A DNA stretch of 23,043 nt. It comes from Antrodiella citrinella (taxonomy: Eukaryota > Basidiomycota > Agaricomycetes > Polyporales > Steccherinaceae). Of this stretch, positions 1 through 9,460 are shown piece after piece (positions within the stretch are counted from its first letter, which is position 1; each line of letters begins with the position of its first letter). Under the pieces are notes generated by a model, which did not search any database, was not told the DNA's origin, and saw nothing but the letters and a program-made list of their open reading frames with translations. The DNA lies in assembly GCA_004802725.1 (NCBI GenBank), contig SGPM01000394.1:1-23043 (forward strand), written 5' to 3'. A program made the translations under genes and the position numbers.

Positions 1-259
1 AGCACGTAGCATTATCTCATTGAAGTCATTTGTCGCTTGAACTACGAGCTTTCCTCTGTTACCGAATTTCTTGAATTTATCTGTTGTCCGTTTCCCATCC
101 ACCGTAGCGGAGCACGGGTACCTGCTAGTAAAAATAATAATCATACGCTGAGACGATTGGGGGGCCGCCGCTAATAATCGGGGGACCGTTGGGAAGTTGA
201 CTCGGGCTGGATTTTAACTCTGTATAAGTACGTTAAACCTCGTTTGACGAGCATATGAC

Positions 260-665
260 TCACTCCACGGGTATGGGAGCTCCAGGGAGCGGTGAAGGCG
301 GTGTGAGGTCGGGGGGACCACGAGCGTACAGGTAGTCCGATACCTCGCGTGAGAACAGATCGTCATACTCCCTCGCGGTCATAGGATAACTATGTGAGGA
401 CGACTCAGAGTCAGAAAAGGGCAATGAACTCGGAGGAGTAAAGCACGTACAAGTGAGGGCTATACTGCTGGGGGTAGGCAGACATATAGTGGCGGGCGTA
501 AAGCTCGTCGGACCTCGCAGGGAGTGCACCATTGAACGGAACGGGACGCGGAATCATAGGGGGGTTGGAAACCCTGTGGCGCGAGCCCGAGTGGTGGTGG
601 TGTGCTGAGACAGTGGCAGTGGAGAAACACGCGGCGATGAGGATGATTGCACTGGAAGTCTTCAT
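260..665 (-). CDS. Small secreted protein with D-x-L-[YF]-[AS]-R repeats, 114 aa
   Basis: Two exons, 665-451 and 389-260, joined over a 61-nt intron (390-450) with donor GTACGT, a CTGAC branch site and acceptor CATAG. The start at 663-665 is chosen because it opens a clear signal peptide (MKTSSAIILIAACFSTATVSA, cleavage before HHHH); the frame stays open 17 codons further upstream but those residues are not signal-like. The mature part is short, rich in Pro, His and Tyr, and has no Cys. It holds three copies of one motif: DELYAR (53-58), DDLFSR (81-86) and DYLYAR (90-95), then a Pro-rich tail ending in PVE. It is probably secreted. Small LYAR-bearing secreted proteins occur in Agaricomycetes, but I know no function. 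The motif could be a recognition or processing site; that is inference. Confidence 0.7.
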
Positions 666-1499
666 GATTAAGATGAATGAGGGGTCGTAAACGTTCAGTT
701 GTTGAAAAGAATGCAAAGAGAAATAAGTCAGGCTATAGAACGGACAGAAATGATTAGTGCTGTAATCGTGTGTCGTACTGGACTATCGGTACTCACCAAC
801 CAGCACCTAGACTTCGGTGAGTTCGAAGGGGAAAATGAACTGAGGATACAGCCTGAGCATAGAGCAAGGAGACTTATATCATGATATTACAGCAAATCGC
901 AAATCAGTGCCAGCAAAGACCCGCTTGCCAACATATGTTGATGCAGATAGTATGCAGATGGACCACCTTGGACCACATTTGATCACCGAGATGTCAGCTG
1001 TGTACAGCTGGTGCCTCCCTATGAAGATTCAAGTTGCTTGAAGATGCTGAAGAGAGCGCCAGTGGAGAAGAACGGCCAGGGCGGCCGCAACGATTCACTG
1101 AAATATGGATGATGTCAGTAATGCAGATGTGCTTGTTGAACATTATGATGAATATTATGGTCATGAGATGATCTCGGACTCTGGTCTCGTATCCACCACA
1201 TCCAACTTGAATGATCCACCAGGAGACGAGTACAGTACTATACCAGTGAGATTCGTCTGATCTCAAGATAATATGGGTCCCTCCGGGCTCCGGGATATCA
1301 ACTACACACTCCTATACGAAGATCACGATCAGTATCTTGAAGACGAAGACGAAGATTGTTGGTATGTGCTCACATTCGAAACATGCAAAAGGTGGTCTTC
1401 ATGCACGGAAAATGCCGGATCATCTGTCGGGATTCGGATTAGTCACCGGCATGTCCTCCCGCCGGGCTTTTCGTCCTGTTCTGAACGTTAACCTCTGAG
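666..1499. other. No gene recognised
   Basis: Upstream of the small secreted gene and presumably contains its promoter and 5' leader. Open frames at 994-1266 (-) and 1273-1491 (+) are short, lack convincing splice partners and look like no family I know. A NotI-type GCGGCCGC lies near 1081. I see no RNA gene or transposon end. Confidence 0.4.
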
Positions 1500-2400
1500 T
1501 CTCACCAGAGGTCGTCTCGTACCCAGACTGGAACCGCACCCAGTCACCGCATTCTACGTCTGGGGCATTTACTTGGGGAAATCACCCCGTCCATCCAAAA
1601 TATGAGCAAATCTGTAGACTTTTGGAGTGTAGCCAGAGAGCATGATATAACCTCTTCAATGTACAGTATAGTGAACTCCATATTCTCCTACGTTGCTTTC
1701 GACACAAATGTGGAGCTTTGGAACAGTTCGAACACACAAGAAGCTGAGTATAATATTTCGAAGTACCATAGTACGCGAGACAAATAAGGCAGGGCGCCAG
1801 GTACCAAGTGACTGTTATAATTACTGATGGCTGTGACGACGAGAGAGCCTTTGCTGGCGCTTGGGAATATTGTGGATGGACGGGGTGATTTCCCGGGGTA
1901 AATGCCCCAGGGCCCAGACGTAGAATGCGGTGATAGGATTCGATTCCAGTACTAGTCTGGTTTCGATACGAACCAGAGGCATCAATGGATGCCATTCCGT
2001 AGAGGTTTTGAGCGCGATACAGAAAGTAACAGAATAGATTTCACTCAAAACTGTCCTAAGCGAGATCAAGCCGGCGAGCCGTCGGTGCTTATCGTTATTT
2101 CGTTTCAAAAAGAGGTCTTGCAGATGGATGATCTGGAAGGGGGGTCGACCCCCCCCTTCCAGCTCAAAACACTCTACAGAATAGAATATTGGAACTCCGC
2201 TACCTCGTCGCNCTTCCCTCATTGGCTCTCGCACCCCTCGCTTAGAAAATCACTGCATCACTGCGTTTTCAGCATTGGGAACAGCGGCTTGGTAGATTTT
2301 GCAGTCCTAACCGGAGACTCAACTCAAAACATTCCACGGAATGGCATCCAATATTCAATGCCGATGAGATTCACAATCACACCTAATTGATGACAAGTTC
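1500..2400. repeat. Cluster of decayed inverted repeats
   Basis: About 60 bp at 1544-1603 recurs in reverse complement at 1866-1933; both hold CCGCATTCTACGTCTGG and AAATCACCCCGTCCATCC with a few substitutions and a small indel between. A second, weaker pair is GGATGCCATTCCGT at 1987-2000 and its reverse complement at about 2339-2352, each followed inward by a GTTTTGAG-like stretch. Between the second pair is the GC-rich palindrome listed separately. Open frames here (1582-1995 and 1821-2234 on the minus strand) run through the repeats and match nothing I know. This looks like remains of fold-back or miniature inverted-repeat elements; no transposase is visible. Confidence 0.55.
2133..2162. 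repeat. GC-rich palindrome centred on GTCGAC
   Basis: CTGGAA followed by six G, TCGA, eight C, then TTCCAG: a nearly perfect 30-bp palindrome, uneven only in its G and C run lengths. It would form a very stable hairpin and is a likely place for sequencing or assembly slippage. An ambiguous base follows at 2212. Confidence 0.85.
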
Positions 2401-2614
2401 GATATTACAACCCTTGTATTCGAACCGCGTCGATGCCACCGACAAATGACTGATTCCATATTCCAAGGGCAGAGGAATTATCAAGAATGGCTGTCCGAGA
2501 GTCAAGCTCACATACTACCGTCAATGGATCAGACAGGAAGTCNGATATGTGCTGACAGAGTCAGCAGCTCTGGCACTTGTCCCCCGTATCAAGATACCAG
2601 CANATGGGAAATCG

Positions 2615-3193
2615 TCACGTAGGAAAGCCTCGTCGGTCATGTGTGAGAGCAGCCAGCGGCTGGTGAGGATGTAATTAAATTGAGGGCACAGTGATTATGA
2701 CTCTGATATGCACTCACCGATGCAATGCGCTGCTCGTCCTTGTAGTCGCTTGTAGGAGGACCTGCTCTCTGCCGTCTTGAATAGGGTCGATGATCCGNGT
2801 GACTGCTTCTGCTAGGGCTAACCAGCATATGATTCTGCCTTCTCCGCCGCTGCCNGCGTAGCCTCGCGTATATGGNTATGCCAATCACGGTGCAGACGAC
2901 AAGTGCTGCTGGAGATCAGGAGTCAACATGCGCCGTTAGAAGAAATGAACGTACTGAGCACGACCGCCACTGCCACCACCCATCCGTTGTTCAAATGACC
3001 ATCGTTGAGTTTGTCAACATCGCTGAACGGGTATTAGCTAACTTCCAGGACCTTCGCCACAAGGGATATCGACTCACGAGGGCTCGTCGGTGTCCGATCC
3101 GTCGAGCGTGGGACCTTCAAGTTGAGGCGCACCTCGAACCACTTTTGTATCAAGAAAGAGCAGGGCGACCGAAGAAAGCATGAACATTGACAT
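2615..3193 (-). CDS. Single-pass membrane protein, about 139 aa
   Basis: Four exons: 3193-3078, 3022-2955, 2908-2718 and 2659-2615. Introns of 55, 46 and 58 nt have GTGAGT, GTACGT and GTGAGT donors; phases 2, 1 and 0 fit throughout. The start (3191-3193) is the first of three in-frame ATGs after an in-frame stop and begins a signal-like segment, MSMFMLSSVALLFLDTKVVR. A short acidic outer part follows (EGPTLDGSDTDEPSDVDK). The membrane span NGWVVAVAVVLTALVVCTVI is created by joining exons 2 and 3. The inner side is strongly basic (RLRxQRRRRQ) with a Ser/Arg-rich tail. Three codons in exon 3 contain n (2798, 2855, 2876). The second acceptor is CAGCAG, so one residue is uncertain. The last exon is only 14 codons, and a further intron could give another C-terminus. 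Family unknown. Confidence 0.62.
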
Positions 3194-4240
3194 TATGGAG
3201 GAGGTTCCTTAGGACGAAGCGTACAGCGACGAGCCGGAGCGGTTCGTGTTATAGCAGAATTGGCGACCGAAGACATGAGGCAAATATTATAAAAATTGGG
3301 AGTTCACAGGCAGTCCAAGCAAGGACCCCATCGTATATTATATGCCGAGAACATCGCCGAGCGTATCTCTTGGCAAGCCAAGAGTTCTTGCGATTGGGTT
3401 GTTTGCATTGCTGATCCAGTCCGAGAGTCTTGGGTCTGTTTTTAGGTCTCAGTGACAAGCTATGCGGCACGCTGCCTCGAGGATACAATACGATAATTCC
3501 AGGATACGGATCCAGTTCATCTGGTCGAGAAAACATATTCACCTGTATGAGATACAGACCTTCCAAGTTGCTTTCCTGGTAGAGCTTGCCTGAAACCTAC
3601 GACACAAGCTCGGGTGCCGCAACTCGGCAAGTCTGCCAAGCCTGATACATCGATGCAACGGTCAAATCTGGTGGAGACAAAAGGTGAGCGCTGCTGGTAG
3701 TTCCGCACTACTACCTTCGGAAACCCTTTATGCTGGAGTGTCGTTGTCAAGCCTCCACTTCTCCAAGTTTGGCTTCAGGCCTCTTATTGCCGACAAAAAC
3801 ATTTTTGCCGGATTTAAATATTCAGGTGCAGGGAAGCCAAGAGATCCTGTAATTTTCACAAGGATAAGCAGCCATCTGGGTCTCCGGACCCCAACTGAAA
3901 TGAACAAACCTTCTTTCACCTTGGCTTTCCACTGTTCTGTATTGTTCCTCGGAGAAACATCGAGACCATAACGGCGGCTGTTGGAGATTTAAAAATACAC
4001 AGAGACCCCAGGTCCCGAGCCCTGAGGATCTCGAAGAGAATAGCTGCCAGTGACGAGGTGCTTCCTCGTTGTTTGGCACGTTGAGCTCGGCAGCGAGCGG
4101 TAGAAGGAACGAACGACATTCCGCAGATCGCCAAATCTGGTCTCTGTATTGCGTAATGATCGGCCGAAACCGCCGAGGTACTGAGTCCTGCAGCCATAAC
4201 TTGGTGCCAGTGGCACCAGTTATCTTGCTTGCAACACACC
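3194..4240. other. Unassigned 1-kb divergent intergenic region
   Basis: Lies between the membrane-protein gene (-) and the FAHD1-type gene (+) and must contain both promoters. Open frames at 3187-3414 (+), 3249-3566 (-), 3517-3750 (-) and 3684-3971 (+) are 75-105 codons long, resemble no family I know, and could not be joined by splice sites into a longer product. A decayed gene or a long leader is possible but not shown. Confidence 0.4.
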
Positions 4241-5291
4241 ATGTCTGTAGCTGCTGCATTTGTGAGGAGTGGTAGAAAGGTATGCTTCAGTCGCTTTCCA
4301 CGCGTGGTTTGAACCGTTCGTAACTGAATCAGATCGTCGCCATAGGCAGGAACTATGCAGACCACGTCATGGAACTCAACAATGCCATGCCCAAGGAACC
4401 ATTCTTCTTCTTGAAACCCACTACGAGCTACGTGCCATCTGGTGGCAGGGTGGAGATTCCGAGAGGTATTGTGGCGCACCATGAAGGTACATGTGATCAC
4501 CGTTTAGCTTGAGCTTGTCTTATTCAAATTGCGACGCGTCCCTAGTTGAGCTTGGTCTTGTCATTGGCAAGGGCGGTCGGGACATCAAGCAGGCTGATGC
4601 TGAACAACACATCGCGGGATATGGTGCGTTTTCTTTTGCTTCTAGCATGTTCGCGTCGCCGAATCGGAGCCCTAGCCCTGGCCGTGGACATGACTGCACG
4701 CAATCTCCAAGACCAAGTGAAGAAGAAGGGTCTGCCTTGGAGCGCAGCCAAGGGATTTGACACATTCACACCAATCGGGTATGTGCTGTTGATGCGCCGT
4801 AGCATCATATACAAGGTTTCATTATCTGATTTCGTTCCCTGGACACGTTACAGATCTTACATTCCAAAGTCTTCCATTTTGGACCCGCACAACCTGAACC
4901 TATCATTAAAGGTATGCTAAGACGCGATACGTCCAGGACGTGATAATTCACAAATGATAATTTTGAACAGATCAATGGTGCGGTCAAGCAGGATGGTCCG
5001 ACATCCGACATGATCTTCCGTATCCCTCGGCTTCTAGAGCACATTTCCTCTATCATGACGCTTGAGGTGAGTAACTGACACGCCAAGTTTATCTCGGTGT
5101 CTTGGGAGCTGACGAAACGATAGGAGGGTGACTTAATCCTTACGGGAACGCCGTCCGGCGTGGGCCCAGTCGCGCCCGGTGACCACGTAGAATGCTCGCT
5201 GACGGACGCGGAAGGCAAGGAGCTTTCAGCCCTCGACTTCACAGCTGTATCCCGTGAAGGTGGGTACGAATTTGTATCTCAATCCAAGTAG
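4241..5291 (+). CDS. FAHD1-type acylpyruvase / oxaloacetate decarboxylase, FAH family, 231 aa
   Basis: Seven exons: 4241-4279, 4333-4486, 4546-4623, 4676-4778, 4854-4911, 4971-5066 and 5124-5291; introns are 52-75 nt. The product matches the fumarylacetoacetate hydrolase fold from end to end: KIVAIGRNYADHV near residue 13, FFFLKPTTSY (37-46), metal-binding HHEVE (E64, E66) and D95 in AVDMTARNLQDQ, and TGTPSGVGP (183-191). Relatives such as human FAHD1 hydrolyse acylpyruvates and decarboxylate oxaloacetate using Mg2+, mainly in mitochondria. The length (231 aa) is normal for FAHD1 and shorter than true fumarylacetoacetase. The N-terminus MSVAAAFVRSGRK is short and basic, so mitochondrial import is possible. 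The C-terminus EGGYEF is usual for fungal members. A second possible acceptor six bases upstream of exon 4 would add two residues. The gene converges on the SAPS gene, with 223 bp between stops. Confidence 0.93.
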
Positions 5292-5419
5292 AATATTTTC
5301 TGCACATACACGCATACCAGTCTATCTTACTGCCAGGTCAATGGAGTATATACACTGTGTACGTTAAACTTCGCGGCGAAACGGGAACCGTGCGTACAAA
5401 TGCTACTCTACCAGAAATT

Positions 5420-5433
5420 ACACACACACACAC
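5420..5433. repeat. Short (AC)n microsatellite
   Basis: Fourteen bases of alternating A and C between the convergent stop codons of the FAHD1-type gene (5291) and the SAPS gene (5515), probably in 3' untranslated sequence. Confidence 0.9.
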
Positions 5434-5514
5434 CAGAGAGTACACAAACGGAGGTCAGCCAGCACAACATCAAGAAGGAGGTAATACAGCAACGTTATGC
5501 TACATGGCTCGAGC

Positions 5515-8500
5515 TTACGAAGCAGCCCTCGCAGTCCGTTCAGTTTCCTTGGGAGACTCACTCATCCGACCAATACTCGAGCCATCGTCCACGGATGAGC
5601 TCGCGCTGGACAAGCTGGCGAAGCTCCAGCTGTCTGCCGCCCCTCCTTGCACGCCCTCGATAGATCCCGCGCTCTGAAAATCGCCGAAGTCACCAAAGCT
5701 GTCGAAGGAAGCTTCTTCGACGATATCATCTGACATGCCCGGCGTGAAAGTGAAGGGGTCGCCGCTGGCGATCGCCGTGTCGGAGAAGGGTCCAAATGTA
5801 TCCTATAACGACGATGAGGTCGTGGGCTCGGAAACTAAATTAAACTTACATCTTCAAAGGGGTCATTGTACGGAGGATTTGTGGATGTTGCACCTGGATC
5901 AAATGTGTCCTGCGAAAGACAGGTTCAGCGAGAGTTGCAACAACGACTAGAGTGACGACGTACATCAAATCCGGTTGAGCTCAGCGGTCTCCGGTCTCCA
6001 TTTGGTGGTCGAGCAGCTAATGGTGGTGGTCGCATGTCGAACGTAGAATGGGCCAACCATCCGCCGTCTTCCTCTTCGTCGTCCGATGCTTCGTCCGATG
6101 AAAAATGTTCATTGTTGGACTGCATCTCCTGCGCAAGGTACCGAGCGAACTGCCCGGCAAGTATGAAATTCAATCCTACAAGCAACATAAACGCGAGTAC
6201 TCACATGTGGTGCACCAGTGTGGTAATCATCGTCGTCGTCATCCTCCTCCTCCATCGGCGCAGCGGCACCAAAGTCCGCGCTAGTCTCCCTAGTCGGCCT
6301 TGGTCCCCTCTTGAACTCTCCATTCATCTCCTGCTCACCACTCTCTGCCGGTCCCCCCGCCGCAGCGGTACCTGTATCAGTCTCATCAACCTTCCACTGT
6401 GATGTGCTGTTTCGCATGGAAGGCGGCAGGATGGGCTTGCCACCGCCAAGAAGGATGGTGTCCTTCTTCTTGGTCTCCTTGTATCGCCCGGTAACGTACT
6501 CATCCCATTCGGGCTGAGGTGCGTGTTGAGCAACGATCAGCCGTAGGTCTGGTGGAAGGCGTTCGAGGGTGTTGATGACTTCTTCGGAAATGAGAGTGAG
6601 GTGGCCCATGTAGCCGAGACGGACACCTTTTGGTTTTGCACTGCAGATAGCGAATGAGAACAAGACGACGATACAAAACATATACGCTCACCTTTCGATA
6701 TCATTGCGCTTTGATCCTTCAATGATTCGATACAATAACCGGGCGTCTCGGAAGAGGGATATGGTCAGTTCGCGGTTGTACCCTATATCAATACGGCCAG
6801 TCAACACCTGGTGGATGTAGTCGTACACCACACTATGCAAGAAGTTGTTCCATGGAAATTGGAAGAATAGGTCCTACAGAGCACATACGTTAGGTTGACT
6901 CGAATAAAACGACGGTCGAGCTCACGAGTAACGTTGATGCAACGTTCACGTCGAGGAAGCGTTGCTTTAATCTTTCGCCCAACACAAGCGAACCAGGGGT
7001 AACCGTATCCATGGTGCTCGTCCTCCGTGCACTACGACGCGAATTACTTGACCTTGGCCTCTGAGGAGGCCCTTCCGAGTCTCCGGAGTTCTTTCGCCTA
7101 GTGGACGCTTCTGTGGCCAATATCGACGACGAGGAGCTCGCGGAAGGGAACCTCTCCAACGGCGTTTCTGGAAGAGGAGACGAATCCACTGTGTTTGGTG
7201 GTGGGTCGTCGTGTATGGCAACGTCTTCCATGGGGTCGTCATCTGAGCTTCCAGGTTCGCTCATTTCCTCGTCGGAGTCAGTAAGAGAGACTGAGTCATG
7301 AGAGGCGGTGGAGACAGGGAATTCATGTGCGGGTTCCATATCGTCCTCGTCATCATCATCCATGCCATCTTGGTCTTGATCACCGCCAGAGTTCATGGCA
7401 ATGACTTGCGCCAGTTCTTCCAGCGACGATAGTCCGCCTTGTAAACGGCCTTCCGCGTCGTACAAGTGGTCATAGTCCGATGGCCGGTTCACTAGAGACA
7501 TGTTCGAACAATGCAGCAGTTCCGCATAGAGCTCACATAGCCGATACCGCTCGAATGTCAGCGGAGTGAGTTGACCAATTGTGGTCAGGACCGGACCATT
7601 CTATTGAAAGCATTGTAGTTCCCTCAAAACGTCAGCACCACACAAGACACGGTCCACAATACGTTACTCACTAGAGACCTTGGTTGTGCCAGATATTTCT
7701 GGAGCGCTTCCAGCTTGTCGCACATGATGTCCAGAACAGGTCCCAAATGTACGACACCCATACGATTGACCATGTCCTTCATCGCTTGTTCCAGAGCCTC
7801 CCGACCATTCTGTGTGTTCATATGCAGATTCTGTTGCACTTGTATGAGCCTATTCCGTAGCGTGTGGAAGAGATACGGTTCGAAGTAGTCCGAGTTGTTC
7901 TGTCGTATGAGTTCGATGATAATGCATATTGATTGTACAACGGAAGAGGTCGTGGATTCCGGGCTGGGAAGCTTATCGTAATACGGCGATAGCTGGTCTT
8001 CGTCCCTGGCTTTTGAAGAAGTACCTTGGCCATTCGTGGACACGGTCTCTGGCGCTGGGAAATCGCTCAAGATGTAGCCAACCAGCTTCACGACGCTATC
8101 TCTATGGGCGAGTTCACGAGCAAAGCGATTTGATGCGGGTCCATTGCTAGCCCCATCTGCGACGCCGACAGCGGGAGTAGGAGCGGCCATAGAAATGATA
8201 TTCTTGATCAGGTCGGCCACTACCGTGTGCATATTTGAACTGTAGGATGGCGACAGCAGGTCGAGGAGGCGGGACATGAGATTCTCCTTGGATAGCCACT
8301 GCACACCTTGAGGTAAGAGCAGCTCTCGCTGAAGAGCAAATATGCATAACACGAAGGACATACTTCTAATACACCAGCACCCGAAGGGTGCTCATCCAAT
8401 TGGATAATCCTCACGAGTAGATCTGCAAAGGCGGGAGTTTCGATGTGGCGAAGGATTCGGTCAACGACGTCGGGTTGGGATTGGATGAAAGCAAGCATCT

Positions 8501-9086
8501 GAGATAAGATGTATTCATTTCCGTCAGTATATGAAATGCACGAGGCACATACCTCTGCGGGCTTTTTGCTAAGGAAGACGGCATTGATTTTGGCGAAATG
8601 GGATGCCATGACCATCTGGGTCTTCATATCCTCTGGAGATCTGTCTAGGACGGTCTCCCAGAATGGCGTCAATAATCGCTCGGAGTTGGTGATGCATGCT
8701 TCTACTATGGACCATATCTCGCTGCATAGGACCTCTGTGCAGACGTATGGGTACCTTGGTAAACGCAGATCAATCAGTATGAGCCTGATCCACATAACAA
8801 AGCTACGCACTTGAATTTGCCCTTCTCCTCGCCCTCTATTTGCCCCGTCACATACCCCAATAACCTCTGGAGAACATCAACTTGCTGAAAGTAGTCAGTA
8901 AGTCGGTTATTTTGAGATTTGCATTCCTGAAGCAGGTCATCTTCATCTAGCAAGGCTTCCAGCGAGACATCTTCCTTGTCAAGGAGACTGTCAATATTGG
9001 AGGCATTGTGGAACCCGAATCTGCTCAAGGAGCTAAGGCGAACTGGTTGACTGGGACAAGTCAAAGTGAATGCACCTCCAAAACAT
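5515..9086 (-). CDS. SAPS-domain protein, Sit4/PP6 phosphatase regulatory subunit, 1003 aa
   Basis: Eleven exons: 9086-9076, 9020-8811, 8754-8553, 8498-8364, 8298-7672, 7600-6926, 6873-6692, 6640-6205, 6149-5964, 5909-5850 and 5802-5515; introns are 47-71 nt and every phase fits. The first exon is 11 nt (ATG TTT TGG AG) and yields the family N-terminus MFWRFGFHNAS. Then come LLDEDDLLQECK, LLGYVTGQIEGEEKGKFKYP, the helical SAPS repeats to about residue 400, and PLTFERYRLCELYAELLHCS near 407-427. An acidic, Ser/Pro-rich insert (about 469-590) interrupts the domain, which resumes with FFQFPWNNFLH. The tail has DSFGDFGDFQ. SAPS proteins bind PP2A-like phosphatase Sit4 (PP6 in animals) and direct its role in G1 progression, TOR signalling and trafficking. 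The length is usual for Sap155/185/190-type proteins. Confidence 0.95.
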
Positions 9087-9460
9087 ATGTTATTCTTGAT
9101 CTATGCGAACCTGCCTCGAGTTGAGCGCGAGGTTCTGAGATCCTGCAGCGCGCGTTGGCGAAAGATGAAGAGGGATTAGATGAGAGTGTCAATGAAGGGG
9201 TTCAAGAAGCGTTTAGCAGAGACATACGGCCTCTGTAGCTTTGCTAAGCCGTGCATCGGCAGACGCGGATCGCCCACTGTGGCACTAGTCGCCATACTAG
9301 GCTCTGGCGGGATCGTCGCTCAGAGGTCAAACGACCACCTACAACGAATCGTATCGCATTTCAGACGTTCACTATGTTATACAGCTCGATCCGATTCAAG
9401 ATCAACGGTTTCTCCACGATGGTTGAGCCAGATACTACTAATGTGAGGGTAACCAATGTG
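9087..9460. other. Intergenic: SAPS promoter and 2-thiouridylase 3' end
   Basis: Both flanking genes are on the minus strand, so this 374-bp stretch holds the 3' untranslated region of the upstream thiouridylase gene and the promoter of the SAPS gene. Open frames at 9180-9446 and 9251-9625 (+) are antisense and resemble nothing. No clear TATA element was found. Confidence 0.5.

Noticed and set aside
1582..2234. Overlapping 137-codon minus-strand frames
   Set aside because: They run through the inverted repeats, and their most gene-like part (ITAFYVWALGHLP) is repeat sequence that also reads on the other arm.
2416..2426. tRNA B-box-like GGTTCGAATAC on the minus strand
   Set aside because: No A box, no acceptor or anticodon stems, and the last bases depart from the usual GGTTCGAATCC.
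3916..4500. 194-codon minus-strand frame
   Set aside because: Antisense to the first exons of the FAHD1-type gene, whose plus-strand reading is strongly conserved.
5067..5340. Extra 3' exon of the FAHD1-type gene after a GTGGGT donor in EGG
   Set aside because: The straight reading ends EGGYEF..., which is the usual fungal C-terminus, so no further intron is needed.
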